Source: Calendula officinalis (lineage: Eukaryota; Streptophyta; Magnoliopsida; Asterales; Asteraceae). From it: a stretch of 64,000 nt of DNA. Position 1 is the stretch's first letter. Every line of letters starts with the position of its first letter. The notes under the pieces were generated by a model. It searched no databases. It saw nothing but the letters and a program-made list of their open reading frames with translations, and was not told the DNA's origin. Positions 1-11,868 of the stretch are shown here, one piece after another. Position numbers and translations under genes: made by a program. The stretch is from assembly GCA_963853835.1 (NCBI GenBank), contig OY970825.1:29822835-29886834 (forward strand). Direction: 5' to 3'.

Positions 1-275
1 TTTTGCTCTCAAGACAAGGACTAGCATCCTTCATTTGGTGTTCTTGCAAGTGTTGTGTGGATTACTTTTAGAGGTATTCCTATTGAATACTTGGTTTCAA
101 TCCATCACCAACTCCATCCGATTCCTACAAGATCAAAGGCTTCAAGGGTATGAAATGTTCATCCAATCTCTTTGATTTATTTATTAGTTTAATTGTATGA
201 TTTAATATTAGATCCGTTCATGGTGATTAAATCTTTCCGCTGCGTTTTGTTAATTGTTTTAACCGAAAATCACCA
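1..275 (+). mobile_element. Ty1-Copia element 1: 5' LTR, 3' part
   Basis: This stretch is repeated at 6740-7014 without gaps and, by eye, without a mismatch. It is followed after four bases by a tRNA-Met-type primer binding site, so it is the end of a 5' LTR whose first ~375 bases lie left of the window. The LTR closes with cacca, consistent with a terminal CA. Confidence 0.9.
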
Positions 276-279
276 TTAG

Positions 280-291
280 TGGTATCACGAG
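280..291 (+). promoter_or_regulatory. primer binding site of Copia element 1
   Basis: The sequence tggtatcacgag starts four bases after the LTR. It resembles the usual plant initiator tRNA-Met site tggtatcagagc but carries an altered centre (cacgag), so priming may be weakened. Confidence 0.75.
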
Positions 292-2249
292 TCATTATAT
301 TAATCATATAATTAGCTAGATTTTGTGAAAAGTGGCAAAAATCAAACGATTTTGGTGTTTTTTTACAAACCGATCGGACGAAAATTAAACCCTATGGGTT
401 TTTATTTTAATTTTCGGTTTTGTATAATTATGAGGGTTAAAATAACGTATTTTTGGAACACTATTGTCACTTGTTACAAAATCAAAATCAAAAAATTAAT
501 CTAGTTTATTGAATTTTTTGATTATTTGGCTTGGAATTACTTGTTTAATTATGTTTTTTGATATGGCAAAACATGTATTTTTGCCATATCCCAAGCCAAA
601 GCCTTGTCAATTGTTGCTTGTTTGTGCAAACCGATGAAAGCCTAGATCATTTGTGAATGAATGTGGTTAATGTTTGGTTGTTTGGTTGTTTGGGAAAAGC
701 CTTGTTTTTTTAGCTTAATTGTTGTAATTTGTTTCATTTATTTTTCTTTTATTTTTGGTGCCATTTTTGGGGCAATTTGTAATGTAAAAGTAATAGAATA
801 GATTGTATTTATTTTATCTTTTTATTGTAAATTGTTGATAAAAAATATTGAAGACTAATGAAGAAAACAACAAATTTCCGTCACAAAAGCGAAGGCCGTA
901 CGAAAACAGGTTTTCCAGAGGCATACGGACTCCGTTTTGGGCGATTCAAAAGCCTAAAATGCTTGCAAAGTCGTGGGCTACAACTTTCCAGAAGGCCGGG
1001 AAGACCAACGAAGACTCCTTCAGTGACTTTTCGGGCTTCAAAGTCTGCTGGAATTTTCTGGCAGATTACACTTTTTCACAATTTTGGGTTCTACTTGCTC
1101 AAAAATGTCTTGGAGCAAGTGGGAGCCCATTGGGTTTATGTAGGCCCGTTTGGGTTCATGTTGGCCCGTCCCCTAGTTTGACCCTTCGGTCCGTCGTGAT
1201 GACTCACGTGACCGAACCTAGGATTTCATCGGTTGAGGTTTGCACAAAATTTGTTGCATGTTTTATTTATGTTTGTGGTTGTTTTCTTTTCCTATTAGAT
1301 ACAAGTAAATAAAACAATTAAAAATGGTTTTTTGACACAAACATTAAAACATCCAAACATTTAATCATCGATAATTACTAGTTAATCATTGATGATTAAA
1401 CCTTTAATCTAAAATTGTTTTGAGATTAAACTAAGTTTAAATATGATTTGAAACTTAAAATAATAGTTAATCATTGATGATTAAACCTTTAATCTAAAAT
1501 TGTTTTGAGATTAAACTAAGTTTAAATACGATTTGAAACTTACACCTTAATAATCGTTAAATGTTTTTACCGTTTATTAAACGACTTATGAAGTGATATG
1601 AATGAAGTACATGATTCATTCATATCTTAATAAAATTTTATTAATTAAAATTTAACATACCTAAAATTTAAGTCACGCCGTCCAATCGGTTGTAAATCAC
1701 TTGCTTCTATTTTTGAATTCACGTGAGACGTGGTTTGAATCAAGATCCGAGGTCATTATTCTCTACGCGTGAGACCTAGAGCTATTTTGACATGATTTCA
1801 CATTGGATGACTTAATCGAGTTAACGGTGAGACCTTGACTCGAGGCGACGATGCGACAAACATGCCACTTGACCCTAGATGCTTGTTCACTAGGTGCCAT
1901 GAAGTCCCATACCTCTAAGAGTTGCACTTGTAATGCAATTGTTGATCGTCACCTACCTATTGGATCTATCACCTCTAGCAGATCAACTGATGCGGTGATA
2001 GAAGCTCAATGGGATCTTAGCTTTTAATTAAAATTAATTGGGTAGTTAATTGATTAAAAGAAATTATTATTGAAAATACTATTTTTTGAACTTTGGTTGT
2101 TATACAGATAACAACAACATCAAAACCTAAGTATCTCCACTCAAAAAGCAGTTCTTGAAAACTGAAACTGACTAATATCAACTTTATCTTCTGATATCGA
2201 ATTCTAAGGATTGTCCTTAGAGATGAGAAAGTTGATACACCTATAAGAG
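292..2249 (+). mobile_element. untranslated leader of Copia element 1
   Basis: About 2 kb between the PBS and the first recognisable gag codons. It is AT-rich and holds only chance frames: two overlapping frames of 154 and 107 codons at 848-1312 have no recognisable domain. It contains an 85-bp tandem duplication (separate entry). The leader is long for a Copia element and probably includes insertions or expansions. Confidence 0.6.
1381..1541. repeat. 85-bp tandem duplication
   Basis: Two copies start at 1381 and 1466 with gttaatcattgatgattaaa and run about 76-85 bases each with one clear difference (aaatatg versus aaatacg). It lies in the leader of Copia element 1. A third, weaker similarity (ttaatcatcgataatta) precedes the first copy. 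Confidence 0.85.
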
Positions 2250-2940
2250 GCCTTACCTGAGGCACCTCCTGTCAGTGATTCTGCTGCTGTTCGTCAAGCC
2301 TTTACCGAAACGTTTAACGAACACCAAGAAGTTGCTACTCATATGCTTGTGAGCATGAACCCCGAGATTCGAAAGTACTTCGAGGAACTCACAGCATATG
2401 ACATGATAAGCGAGTTGAAAATGATATTTCAACAAAAGGCAGAACTTGAACTGTTCAAAACAGTTAAAGCATTCCATGCTTGCAATCAGGAGGACGGCCA
2501 ATCAGTTAGCACTTACATCTTGAATATGCAATGCTATCTTGATCCAATGGAACGTCTTGGTTACCCCTTACCACAAGTTCTTGGAATGAGCTTGATTCTT
2601 ACCTCACTATCCAAGGACTATGACCAGTTTGAAAAGTGTTTTAAAAGTACATAGCATGGGGAAGACAATCGTTGAACATGCTATGGTAAAACTGGTTGAG
2701 CAAGGGTTACCCAATACTTTTCTTGCAATCAGGGAAGGTAAACCGCAAGCACAAGGCAAGAGTCTAGGTAAGGGTAAGCTAGTTTACTTTTCCAAACCTA
2801 CGATTCCCCCACTTGCTAAAAAGGAGCACCCTGCAAAGGATATTTCTTGCCATCATTGCGATGAAACTGGCCATTGAAGGAGGAATTGTCCTGCCTACGT
2901 GGCAGAGTTGATGAAGGACAAATGTGTTCTAGTTAGCACA
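2250..2940 (+). pseudogene. Copia gag remnant (element 1)
   Basis: Frames at 2343-2654 and 2620-2877 look like the UBN2-type Gag of plant Copia elements: a helical segment with ELKMIFQQKAE, then RLGYPLPQVLGMSLILTSL. A CCHC zinc knuckle follows around 2850-2895, CHHCDETGH then RRNCP, but the codon after GH is TGA where the family has tryptophan, so the knuckle is broken by a stop. The two parts are in different frames. There is no intact start upstream. Non-functional Gag, sure of family, unsure of exact ends. Confidence 0.8.
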
Positions 2941-2959
2941 TTAGGTATCTTCATTATAG

Positions 2960-5525
2960 AACTCTATACTTTTCGTGATAAATCTTGAGTGTATGACACT
3001 AATTGTGGAACTCACATTTACACAAATGTGCAAGATTGAATGTGAAGTAGAAAGCTAAATGAATGGAAGCTGTGATCTTATCCTTCCTAATGCGTTAATT
3101 ATTGTTTTGAACAATTATCAATTATGCATTGTTTAGCTTTATCGTTTGTTGAATAATGGATTATGATATTTTGTTTTATGAAAAATAACATTTTTTTATA
3201 ACTATTCATTGTAATAGTATGTTTGAAATTAATATGCATGATCCTAATTCAAACGATAGTTCTATATACAAATGTAGCACTCAAGAATCCAAATTGGTTT
3301 GGATTCTACTTACCTAGATCATCGTCATCTTTTCCACATAAACAAGAAACGCATTTTGATACTAAAACTCGACGGGCTTCTTTACAAATGATTATGAATC
3401 ATTTAAAATGCCTCTCTTGTATATTATGGAAAGATAACAAGAAAGCTTTTCTCCCAAGTTGGCGAAAGAGCTACAAATCTACTTGGACTCATACATACTG
3501 ATGTATGTGGCCCTTTTAGAACTAAGACTAGGGAAGGTGCCACCTACTTTCACTGATGATATCATTCGATGTGGTTATGTTTACTTGATTAAACATCAAC
3601 ATGGAAGCTTTAATGATATCAGTCGCTATGGTTATGTTTACTTGATTAGACATAAACATGAAATCTTTGAAACGTTCAAAGCTTTCTAAAGTAAAAGTAG
3701 AAAATCAACTTAGCAAGACAACAAAGGCTTTCAGTCCTGATTAAGGATGAAAGTACATGAGTCAAGAGTTTCCGGATCATCCCTCACATCGTGAGATTGT
3801 CTCACAATTCACTCTTTCATACACTCCACAAGATAATGGTGCGTCTGGAAGGAGATATCGGACCCTGTATGACATGGTGCGATCTATGATGAGTCCTACT
3901 ACTCTTACACTATCCTTTTGAGGGGCATGCACTGAAGTCTGCTGCTCGAATACTTGATATGGTTCCGACCAAAAGGTTAAAAAGACACCATATGAGATAT
4001 GGCGTGGGAAAGTCCCTAATTTGTCTTACTTAAGGATCTGGGGTTGTGAGGATCTCGTGGAACGAGACATGCCGAACAAACTTGAACCCATATCTATCAA
4101 GTATATCTTCGATTACTATTTTACTTCCCAACTGAGAACAAATGGTTGTTACTCGGTATGCTGAGTTTCTTGAGAACAGTCTCATTTCACAAAGCAAGTG
4201 GGAGCACTATAGACTTTAACAAGATTCAAAGTGAAGATACACAACCTTCTGGTAACACTAGCAAATATCATTCTGAGGCTGGACATATAGATGTTGGACC
4301 ACAGGATGATGTTGTTCCCATTCATAGATCCGCAAGGACACTTCATGCACCTGAACGGTATAGATTTATGTCGATGCTGAGGAGCAAGTTTCGAGGATCA
4401 TTATGAACCCCCTAACTATCAAGTTGCATTATCGAATTTTGAATTCGAAAAATGACTTGAAGCTATGAATGCGAAAATAAAATCCATGAGAGACAATCAA
4501 GTTTTGAACTTAGTTGATCTTTCTCAAAACAGTAAGACTGTTGACATGGATGATAACATACACACCTATAAATCTCTCATAGTAGCAAAAGGTTACACTC
4601 AATCCGACTGGATTGACAATGATGAAACCTTCTCGCCTGTTACTAAAGACATTAGGATTCTTATAGCCAAAGTAGTGTACTATGACTATGAAATTTGGTT
4701 GATGATGAAATCAAAACGTTTGTTTCACCTAAAACCCAAACTGAGTATGTGTATATATGAAAGCTAGTAGGAGCGTTGTCGTTTCTCAAGTCATACATGT
4801 TGATGACATGTCACTCATGTGAAACAATATACCATGCTACAAGATGAAAATCCTGGCTTGGAAAATGTTTCGACATGATGGATTGTAGGGACACGACATA
4901 CATACTTGAAGTAAAGATCTATAATGATAGATCAAAGCGGTTAATTGGTTTAAGTCAAAGTGCTTACATTGACAAAATTCTAAATGGTTTAGAGTGGTAC
5001 TCCCAAACGAGGAAGTCCTCGTATGCCATGAGTGAGACTCAAGGACCTTCCACACCTGATGGCTGATGTGGTGAAGCAGATGAATGTAATCCCCTATGAA
5101 TCGGCTATTGCATTCATCATGTACGCTGTAAGGAGCACTAGGCCAAATGTAACGTCCTTAGCGGGCCTTACTAGAAAATACCAACAGAATTAATGAGAGG
5201 TCACTGGATTGCTGTTAAGAACACATTGAAGTATTTTAAAGTACTGGAGATATGTTTCTTGGTCATGGTGGAGATACTGAACTGAAACTAAGTATACTTG
5301 CTATACTTATGTTGGCTTTGAAATAGGTCGTGATGACGCTAGATCCTATTTACGAAGGTTCACTACATTCGAATGATTTATCGAGATATGTGAAATTCAT
5401 ACACTTAAAGTTCAAACAGATAACTAACTAGCTGACGCTTTATCGAACTCAATGTCTTGTACCAAACATCTTGAATATGAATGGAACATTGGACTTCGAC
5501 AAGCTAGTAGTTTCATGTAAATCTG
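2960..5525 (+). pseudogene. Copia pol remnant: protease, integrase, RT, RNase H (element 1)
   Basis: Fragments occur in the normal Copia order but in shifting frames. A protease-like DTNCGTHI lies near 2995-3020. Integrase-core pieces (SRYGYVYLIRHKHE) lie at 3459-3689, with a local ~54-bp duplication that repeats GYVYLI twice. RT pieces (VAKGYTQSDWIDNDETFSPV, then YYDYEIW) lie at 4465-4767; further RT/RNase H-like pieces lie at 4875-5066 and about 5150-5520. Expected catalytic blocks such as YVDD are not seen in an open frame. Length (about 2.5 kb) is shorter than an intact Copia pol, so deletions as well as frameshifts are present. It cannot supply enzymes. Confidence 0.8.
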
Positions 5526-6364
5526 TTTTAGTATTTGGATAATGGAACTGTGAGCAGTTTATATTGGAATAAATTGATATATTTGATATGATCATTTTTA
5601 TATGAATATCTACTGTGTTCTATATTTGCATGTTTATATCCTTGAATATTTACTGTGTTTTATATTCTAAATTGTCCATTGTCATATTAATAATATGGGA
5701 ATATTATTAAGACAAATCTGAGGGCATTGATGACATTATCTTAGTATGACTAAGGATGATGAAATCAAACTCACATGTCGTTCATAACGATGCACGATTG
5801 GACTGACCCAACCTATGAGAAATCACTTCCTGGATTTATGTCACAAGTGAATCTCACAAAGTCTTTGTCACTTATCCTCTGACTTGAGATGCAAGTTGGT
5901 TTGTGTATGTAGAAGGGCAAACTTTGATGTGGTTAAACGCTGACCTGAATAAGGCTGCTATAACAACCATTATCGGGTTTATCATTAAGCATATGACAGA
6001 CACGTGCAGTCAATAAAGAATTTGTTCCTCCACGAAAGTGGATTAGATACTACTGGGCCCCTCGATGATTTTGAATAGATATATGTGTGGCCACACCCAA
6101 AAGGCAATCGAGATGAATCTTGATTGGTTTTGGTAATCTATTTCATTATATAGATCGAGAAACAGAATCGTTGAAGTTTTAGATTGACATTAATCCTTGT
6201 CTAAAATTCAACATAGTATCATCAACAAAAGGATAACTGCTTGAAAAACTTTGAACAAAGATTTTATGAAACTCCTCATGTACTTCTAGGGGCATTGGCG
6301 GGTTGCTAGACTCTAACCTTTGCTTGTATAACTACTTGATGTTATCACGTGCGCAAGTGGGAGC
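5526..6364 (+). mobile_element. 3' untranslated part and polypurine tract of Copia element 1
   Basis: No coding signal. It ends in the purine-rich tract aagtgggagc (6355-6364) directly before the TGTTGG start of the 3' LTR, the usual plus-strand primer position. Confidence 0.75.
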
Positions 6365-7014
6365 TGTTGGAATATGCTTCACGCGTATAACATATAGTTA
6401 TATGGCTAGTTGTTTGTGAGCCTAAAGGGTCACACACTTAAACACTTAACACCATAAGATATATAGTGTAATTAGGGTAATTACATTATATATTAATATA
6501 AGCTACATGCTTGTATATAATATAGTTTAATATTAATTGTTAATATTAAAACTTTATTGTGGGCAAACTAGAAGAAACAAAAGCTAGGGACTAGAGTGCA
6601 AATAAAACAAATGTTGTTTTGGAAATCATTAAAGGGTGTTTATGGCACCATTAAAGACACATAATGGCTCCATAAATTCTCCCTCTTTCTCCTCTTTTGG
6701 CCATCCCCTACACACAACCTTTCTAAGGTTTTTGTTTCGTTTTGCTCTCAAGACAAGGACTAGCATCCTTCATTTGGTGTTCTTGCAAGTGTTGTGTGGA
6801 TTACTTTTAGAGGTATTCCTATTGAATACTTGGTTTCAATCCATCACCAACTCCATCCGATTCCTACAAGATCAAAGGCTTCAAGGGTATGAAATGTTCA
6901 TCCAATCTCTTTGATTTATTTATTAGTTTAATTGTATGATTTAATATTAGATCCGTTCATGGTGATTAAATCTTTCCGCTGCGTTTTGTTAATTGTTTTA
7001 ACCGAAAATCACCA
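6365..7014 (+). mobile_element. Ty1-Copia element 1: 3' LTR
   Basis: 650 bp from tgttggaatatg to cacca. Its last 275 bases match bases 1-275 without indels. Both edges agree with the PPT on the left and the PBS spacing on the other LTR. The frame at 6636-6914 lies wholly inside the LTR and is not a gene. Confidence 0.92.
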
Positions 7015-7850
7015 TTAAGTTGGACCCAACTCACCCCCATAGTTTCTGAGCATCCCATAGGAGCGATTCCTCCTAACTCAGGAACACCTTCTACCACAGC
7101 TGAGATCACTCCCTCAGCTGGAGACATACCAGACCCCTTCCCCCAAAGCGTCCAAATGTCCCATGATAAATCCAGCAAATCTGGAGGAAGCATTCCCATC
7201 AGAGCCGCTGCTGCTCTGATGTCTAGAGTTGTCTCATCCCAGATTCGACCTGGGATGGCCATGCCGAGTAAGCAGATGAACACCCTTCGCATGGATGTTC
7301 CAAAGAAGTTTGTTGGTGCTGCTGAGAACCTCTCTTCCAGCATTGCTTCTCTGCACACTGAGGCTCACACTCAGACTCCTCGGCTGGCTCTTCTTGCTGA
7401 TTAGATTCGCTGCAACACAAGCGAGTTCATCTCCCTCAAAGATTATATTCATCGAGAGTTGAACTCCATTCGCGAATCTGACAGAGTCGAAAAAGACAAG
7501 CTTCTCTCCGAAGCCCGGGCAACAGAAGTAGAAGTTGACCGCCAGCTGAATGCCTTACATTCCAAGGTATCTCCTCTCCCACCAGATGTCGATCGTATTG
7601 GTCTTGCACTCTCTAAGCAAGAATCTCTGCTGACCAATACTCATAGACAGTTCTCTAAAGCTATTGAGGAGTCTGCTTCTGCTGTGTCCACCCGGATGGA
7701 CAAACTGGAGACTGAGGTTGGTTCTTTGACCTCCCAGGTTTTTGGTCTCCAAGGCACCCTTAACCTCATTCTACAAAAGCTAAATGAGGATGCCGCTGCT
7801 GTACATCCTGCATCAGCACCAGAGAGTACCTTACTTCTTCAGGCACTCTC

Positions 7851-7860
7851 TGAGGGGGAG
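7851..7860 (+). promoter_or_regulatory. internal polypurine-tract-like word 1
   Basis: tgagggggag inside the env-like ORF. The same word recurs at 8271-8280 and a variant forms the terminal PPT at 9372-9385. Sireviruses are known to carry multiple PPT copies upstream of the 3' LTR. Confidence 0.5.
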
Positions 7861-8270
7861 AAAGATCAAGCTACTTCAGCAGGTGATCAATCAGGTGAAC
7901 AAAATGCTTCACAAACTATAGTCACCTCTGCTGTTGGAGCCAATATAGAAGACATTCCAGCAGGTGAGACTCCAATTTCTCCACCACTCACCACTACTAG
8001 AATACAAGAAGGAGAAGAAGACGTTTCAGTAAACGTACGAGACCCCAATTATAACAAAACTCGTCCCTACTGGAACACCTGAGGTAATTGCTTCAGCAGA
8101 TGAGATGACAACGCAATCAACACTCATCTCTGCTGAAGGTCTCAGGGATGAAGAAACCTCAACTGATATCGTTAAGATCGTTGATTCATTTAAATCAGTT
8201 GAGGTCCCACGAGTCCAAACCCCGTAAATCCAAATCCCTCAGCCCATTGTATAGGTGAATCCTCAACCGC

Positions 8271-8280
8271 TGAGGGGGAG
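8271..8280 (+). promoter_or_regulatory. internal polypurine-tract-like word 2
   Basis: Second exact tgagggggag, 420 bases after the first, inside the decayed env-like region. Confidence 0.5.
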
Positions 8281-9371
8281 CTAATTTTTAACGAGCTTAA
8301 TGCTGGCCTTCTAGATGAAGTCAGATCCTCTGCTGAGCTCGAAACAGTTATTGCTCTCCAAAGGAAAACTCAAGAAGAACTGTTTCAAAAAGTTGAAGCA
8401 GAGAAAACTGAGAACATTAGATTGTTCAATAAGGTTCTCTATAAACGAAGGCAATAACCAAAAATCACCAGCGTCAGAGGCCCCAAAACAACATCCAGCT
8501 CTCCACCTGAAGTCATCATATATAGAGCTGGAGGGGTCTTCATTCCTGAAAGGGTTCCTCTGAACAAGATCAGCACTCAATTCAACTATGATGAATGGAA
8601 TGAGATGCTAGCAGCTGCCAAATCTGCAAGACCATCGCTTACTATAACAGATTTGGAAAGTGAGATAAGAGTCGCAATTATTTCCTTCAAGACTCTATGC
8701 GGTAAGATCAGGAGACAATCTCCTGACTTGGCGAATCGCATACCAGCTGAATTGCGTGAATCTCAAGTTGCTGCTGTCAGAGAAACTGCTGGTGAAAGCT
8801 CCTTAGCAAGAGGGGAGAAACGTAAGTCAGTTCTCCTCGAGCCCTTCGCTGAATCCAGAACACTTGATATTGGGTCTTCAAATTTTTTTGCAAAACGACC
8901 AAGACTCAATATCACAAGAGCCAATCCCCATGGGATTAAATTTTGTCCCTGGGCTGATTGTCAAAGAACCCATCTATGGCTTTTGCTATCTGGAAAACAA
9001 GGTGCCTTGCTTAACGAGCTGATGAATTAGACCTATGCGATGTTGATCAACTTATGGTCTATCACAAGCTGCTGAGTTCCTTCACTAAAGAGGGAAGAGA
9101 AATGAAGAAATTAATCAACTCAGCCATCAGCTCAATATATCGAAGTGTCGTTAGGGATGCGATACCTAAGACATTGTAATTTATTTGATTTTCCTTGTAT
9201 TTTATCAGCTTCATATTAATAGAAAATCAAAATTTTGAAATATTCTTGTGAAAATATTGTAAGAAGATAAACAGACAAAAGAACCCAAATGGTCAAAGCA
9301 CATAAGCATTCAGCTAATCCAAACAACTGAATCATTACAGGTTCATACTTATACAGCTATTTGATTGCATC

Positions 9372-9385
9372 AAATAGGGGGAGAT
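9372..9385 (+). promoter_or_regulatory. terminal polypurine tract of the Sirevirus-like element
   Basis: aaatagggggaga abuts the TGTTAG start of the following LTR, the expected plus-strand priming site. The 9031-9371 stretch before it holds no recognisable gene. Confidence 0.75.
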
Positions 9386-10316
9386 TGTTAGTCTCCAGAC
9401 TAAGTAAATAAGATTTGATGATCGATAGCTAAGAAGAATAAATCAGCTGAAGTATGTACTTAGCTGAAGTACAAGTATATTCATAATCCTTCAGCTGAGT
9501 ATGTACTTAGCTCTAGGAAACAAGTCAAATCAGCAGCTATAGAAGAGTGTTCATTCGAAGTCTATGGCCAAAGGACCAAGACCAGAAGAAGACCACTCAG
9601 CTGATAGTGGAATCAGCTGATGGTACCTGCTGCAGATAATGACTTAGCGGAAAATGTTCTTGACACTTTGAACATTTTCCTTTCCCGCTCAAAGAAGAAG
9701 AAAACGATGAAGATCTTCTATTTTGGAATAGAAGATAATATGTCAGTACATCATCGTTTGTCCCTCCAAGCATGTAAAGGGAAAGTCAACTACTTTTGTA
9801 CTATCATAGTACACCTTTTCACTGTACGTCAGAAAAGGTAGCAAAAGGAGTTGACACAAAGTACAATTGGGACTATAACCTATGCAAGTGCATTAAATGT
9901 TTTCCTGGACAAGTTTACATCGACGAATGATATGTTTACACGTCGATTAACTTGTGGACAAATGAACATGGATCTTGAGCTATATGTAGAGACGTAAATG
10001 CTTGCATTTACACACACCTTTTAGCATTCATAGCACAAGAACATTATCTGAGAGTTTGTTATTGTCTGTTATTAACTCTCCCATAGTTATTACACAGGCA
10101 TTTAATATCAGCTGTTAGTATCAGTTGATATAACTCTTCTTGCATAGTCTTCTAGTTTGAGCGAGCAAAAGTGTCACTTCAAGTATACAGTTTTAGTTAG
10201 TGTGTACTATCTATTTCCGCAAACTTTGTACTGTATTAAGTTGTGTTAATAAACTCTTAATCATTGAAAACTTGTGTGTTCTTTATCTTATCGTCTTTAT
10301 TTGTCATAACGCAACA
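9386..10316 (+). mobile_element. 3' LTR of the Sirevirus-like element
   Basis: About 931 bp from TGTTAG to GCAACA, which form short imperfect inverted ends. The left part (9440-9625) carries several cagctg palindromes (near 9450, 9495, 9600, 9614). No second LTR is in the window, so the right edge rests on the terminal motif only. Confidence 0.65.
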
Positions 10317-10332
10317 TATTTGTGTTGTTGGG

Positions 10333-10922
10333 TGTTGTATACTTTATATATTCGGTGATTAAATAATTAGACACTTATGATATTAAAACAATATTTGATA
10401 TTGATAATTCAATATCATAATCAACAACAAAAAAAAAAAAGAACCAAATGGAACAATCAAACCTGAATGTTGATGAAGAACGAACCGCACGGAATTGTAA
10501 TTCCTGTCCTTTAAGGTTTTTACGCGCTCTATATGCTGCAAGCCTCAACGTAGAACCCCAGGATTTGATGCAGTTTATCAGTATTATTCTACAGCACTAG
10601 AATTACCGACAACACAAAGTGATTACTTGGAAACACATGATGATATCAAAACACAACATCATGAGAAGAGAGCATGTGAGAGGAGAGCTTATCAATTTTG
10701 GTGTGTATGAACTTTCACCCAAATGGTCCTTTTATAGGCTCAAGTCCTTACCCAAATTAATGGGAGCAAATAATAACTCCTATTATTTTAATGTGACATT
10801 AGTGTCAACATTAGTGTCAACATTATAACTTTTCAAGAGGCTCTACCAAAAACAAAGCTCCACAACTCCCCATGATAGATAGGAAATTTGCCAACTTGCA
10901 AATACCTTTGTAATTTCCAACA
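10333..10922 (-). mobile_element. 3' LTR of Copia element 2
   Basis: On the minus strand it starts TGTTGGAAATTAC and ends GTATACAACA. The purine-rich tract on its internal side (10923-10940, minus strand ttggtggggga) is the PPT. The 69-codon + strand frame inside (10619-10828) is repeated in the other LTR and is not a gene. Confidence 0.93.
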
Positions 10923-11519
10923 ATCCCCCACCAAGTTGGAAAGTTTCCTTTCATTCAGACAAATGTTATCACTTGGGTGTCACGAAGATTAAACCCATGT
11001 TTAATGTGAGCAAACAAGAAGAGATCAATTCAATGGTATCCTTATAGGTTTAAACCAAGAACCTTAGTAACCTCCCCGGTTTACCCCCACACAACATCTG
11101 CCTTCTTTGTGTTCTCTCTGAGCACTAATATGGCCATGTGCTAAAATCCTTTTCATGACCCTTTAGAAGACAAACCAAAAGTCTTCATTTGAGGCGGCAC
11201 CACCTCTAGATCAGATAGGCAAAATTTTACAACATCTTCGTTGCTTAGATGTCTCCAAACTTTTGTTAAGAGTATTAACTCATCCTCGTTCTCGGCAACG
11301 ACGTACTATCCTACCTCACATGGATCTATCACGATTGATAGTACCTTCTATCGTTAGTAATTTCGTTATTACCCATTAAACTTGAAAATAGGAGCACTAA
11401 GTTCAAGTTGGGTTTCCATTACTAACGATTCTAGTTTGGTTTTAGACCCATGACTCTCGCGGTAGATGTAACCAAATCTCTCGTCAGAGGTTTGGTAAAC
11501 GGATCCGTCAAGTACTTTG
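10923..11519 (-). mobile_element. 3' non-coding part of Copia element 2
   Basis: Between the PPT and the RNase H stop there are about 600 bases with no convincing coding frame; this is the 3' untranslated region. Confidence 0.6.
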
Positions 11520-11529
11520 CTGTCTTGAC

Positions 11530-11868
11530 TTAAACAACTTTGATGGTACCACTATCAATTCGTTGTCTCACAGAATTATGTCGAAGACCTACGTGTCTCG
11601 ACTTCCCATTATATTCATAATTATATACTTTAGACAGTGTGGCCTCACTATCACAGTACATGGGAATTGAAGGCATCGGAGTATCCCACAAACGGATATC
11701 CAAGAGTAGATCTCTAATCCACTCTGCCTCTTTGCCTGCATTGGCTAAAGCAATAGGCTCAACTTCCATCCTTGAGTGAGCTATACATGACTGTTTCTTG
11801 CTCGCCCAAGAAATAGCCCCACCAGCTAGTGTATAAATCCATCCACTTATGGATTTAGTATCACTCAT
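11530..11868 (-). pseudogene. Copia RNase H domain (element 2)
   Basis: A 112-codon frame reads SISGWIYTLAGGAISWASKKQ, a plant Copia RNase HI start, then MEVEPIALANAGKEAEWIRDLL and MYCDSEATLSKVYNYEYNGKSRHV, covering the conserved E and D positions of the fold. It is the only complete copy; the three other array units contain only its first ~30 codons because the duplication breakpoint at about 11780 cuts through it. It is separated from the RT by a frameshift near 11870-11900. Confidence 0.85.

Larger units (their letters stand above)
7021..9030 (+). pseudogene. Sirevirus-like Copia env-like ORF, 5'-truncated and broken
   Basis: Starting directly after the Copia element 1 LTR, one frame is open from 7021 to 8082 except for a TAG at 7402-7404. 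Near 8050 the reading shifts frame and continues to a TAA near 8226; a later stretch at 8605-9030 is again open. The product is hydrophilic and rich in Glu, Ser and Ala. It contains a heptad-like segment (about 7459-7780) that looks like a coiled coil and a Lys/Arg-rich piece (SLARGEKRKSVLLE). I recognise no catalytic domain. Position between pol (outside the window) and the 3' LTR, plus internal polypurine words, fits the env-like gene of Sireviruses; the role of such proteins is not established. Family assignment is inference. Confidence 0.6.

Noticed and set aside
848..1312. 154-codon frame in the Copia leader with an overlapping second frame
   Set aside because: No recognisable domain; the overlapping frame at 858-1181 is as open, so this looks like chance composition.
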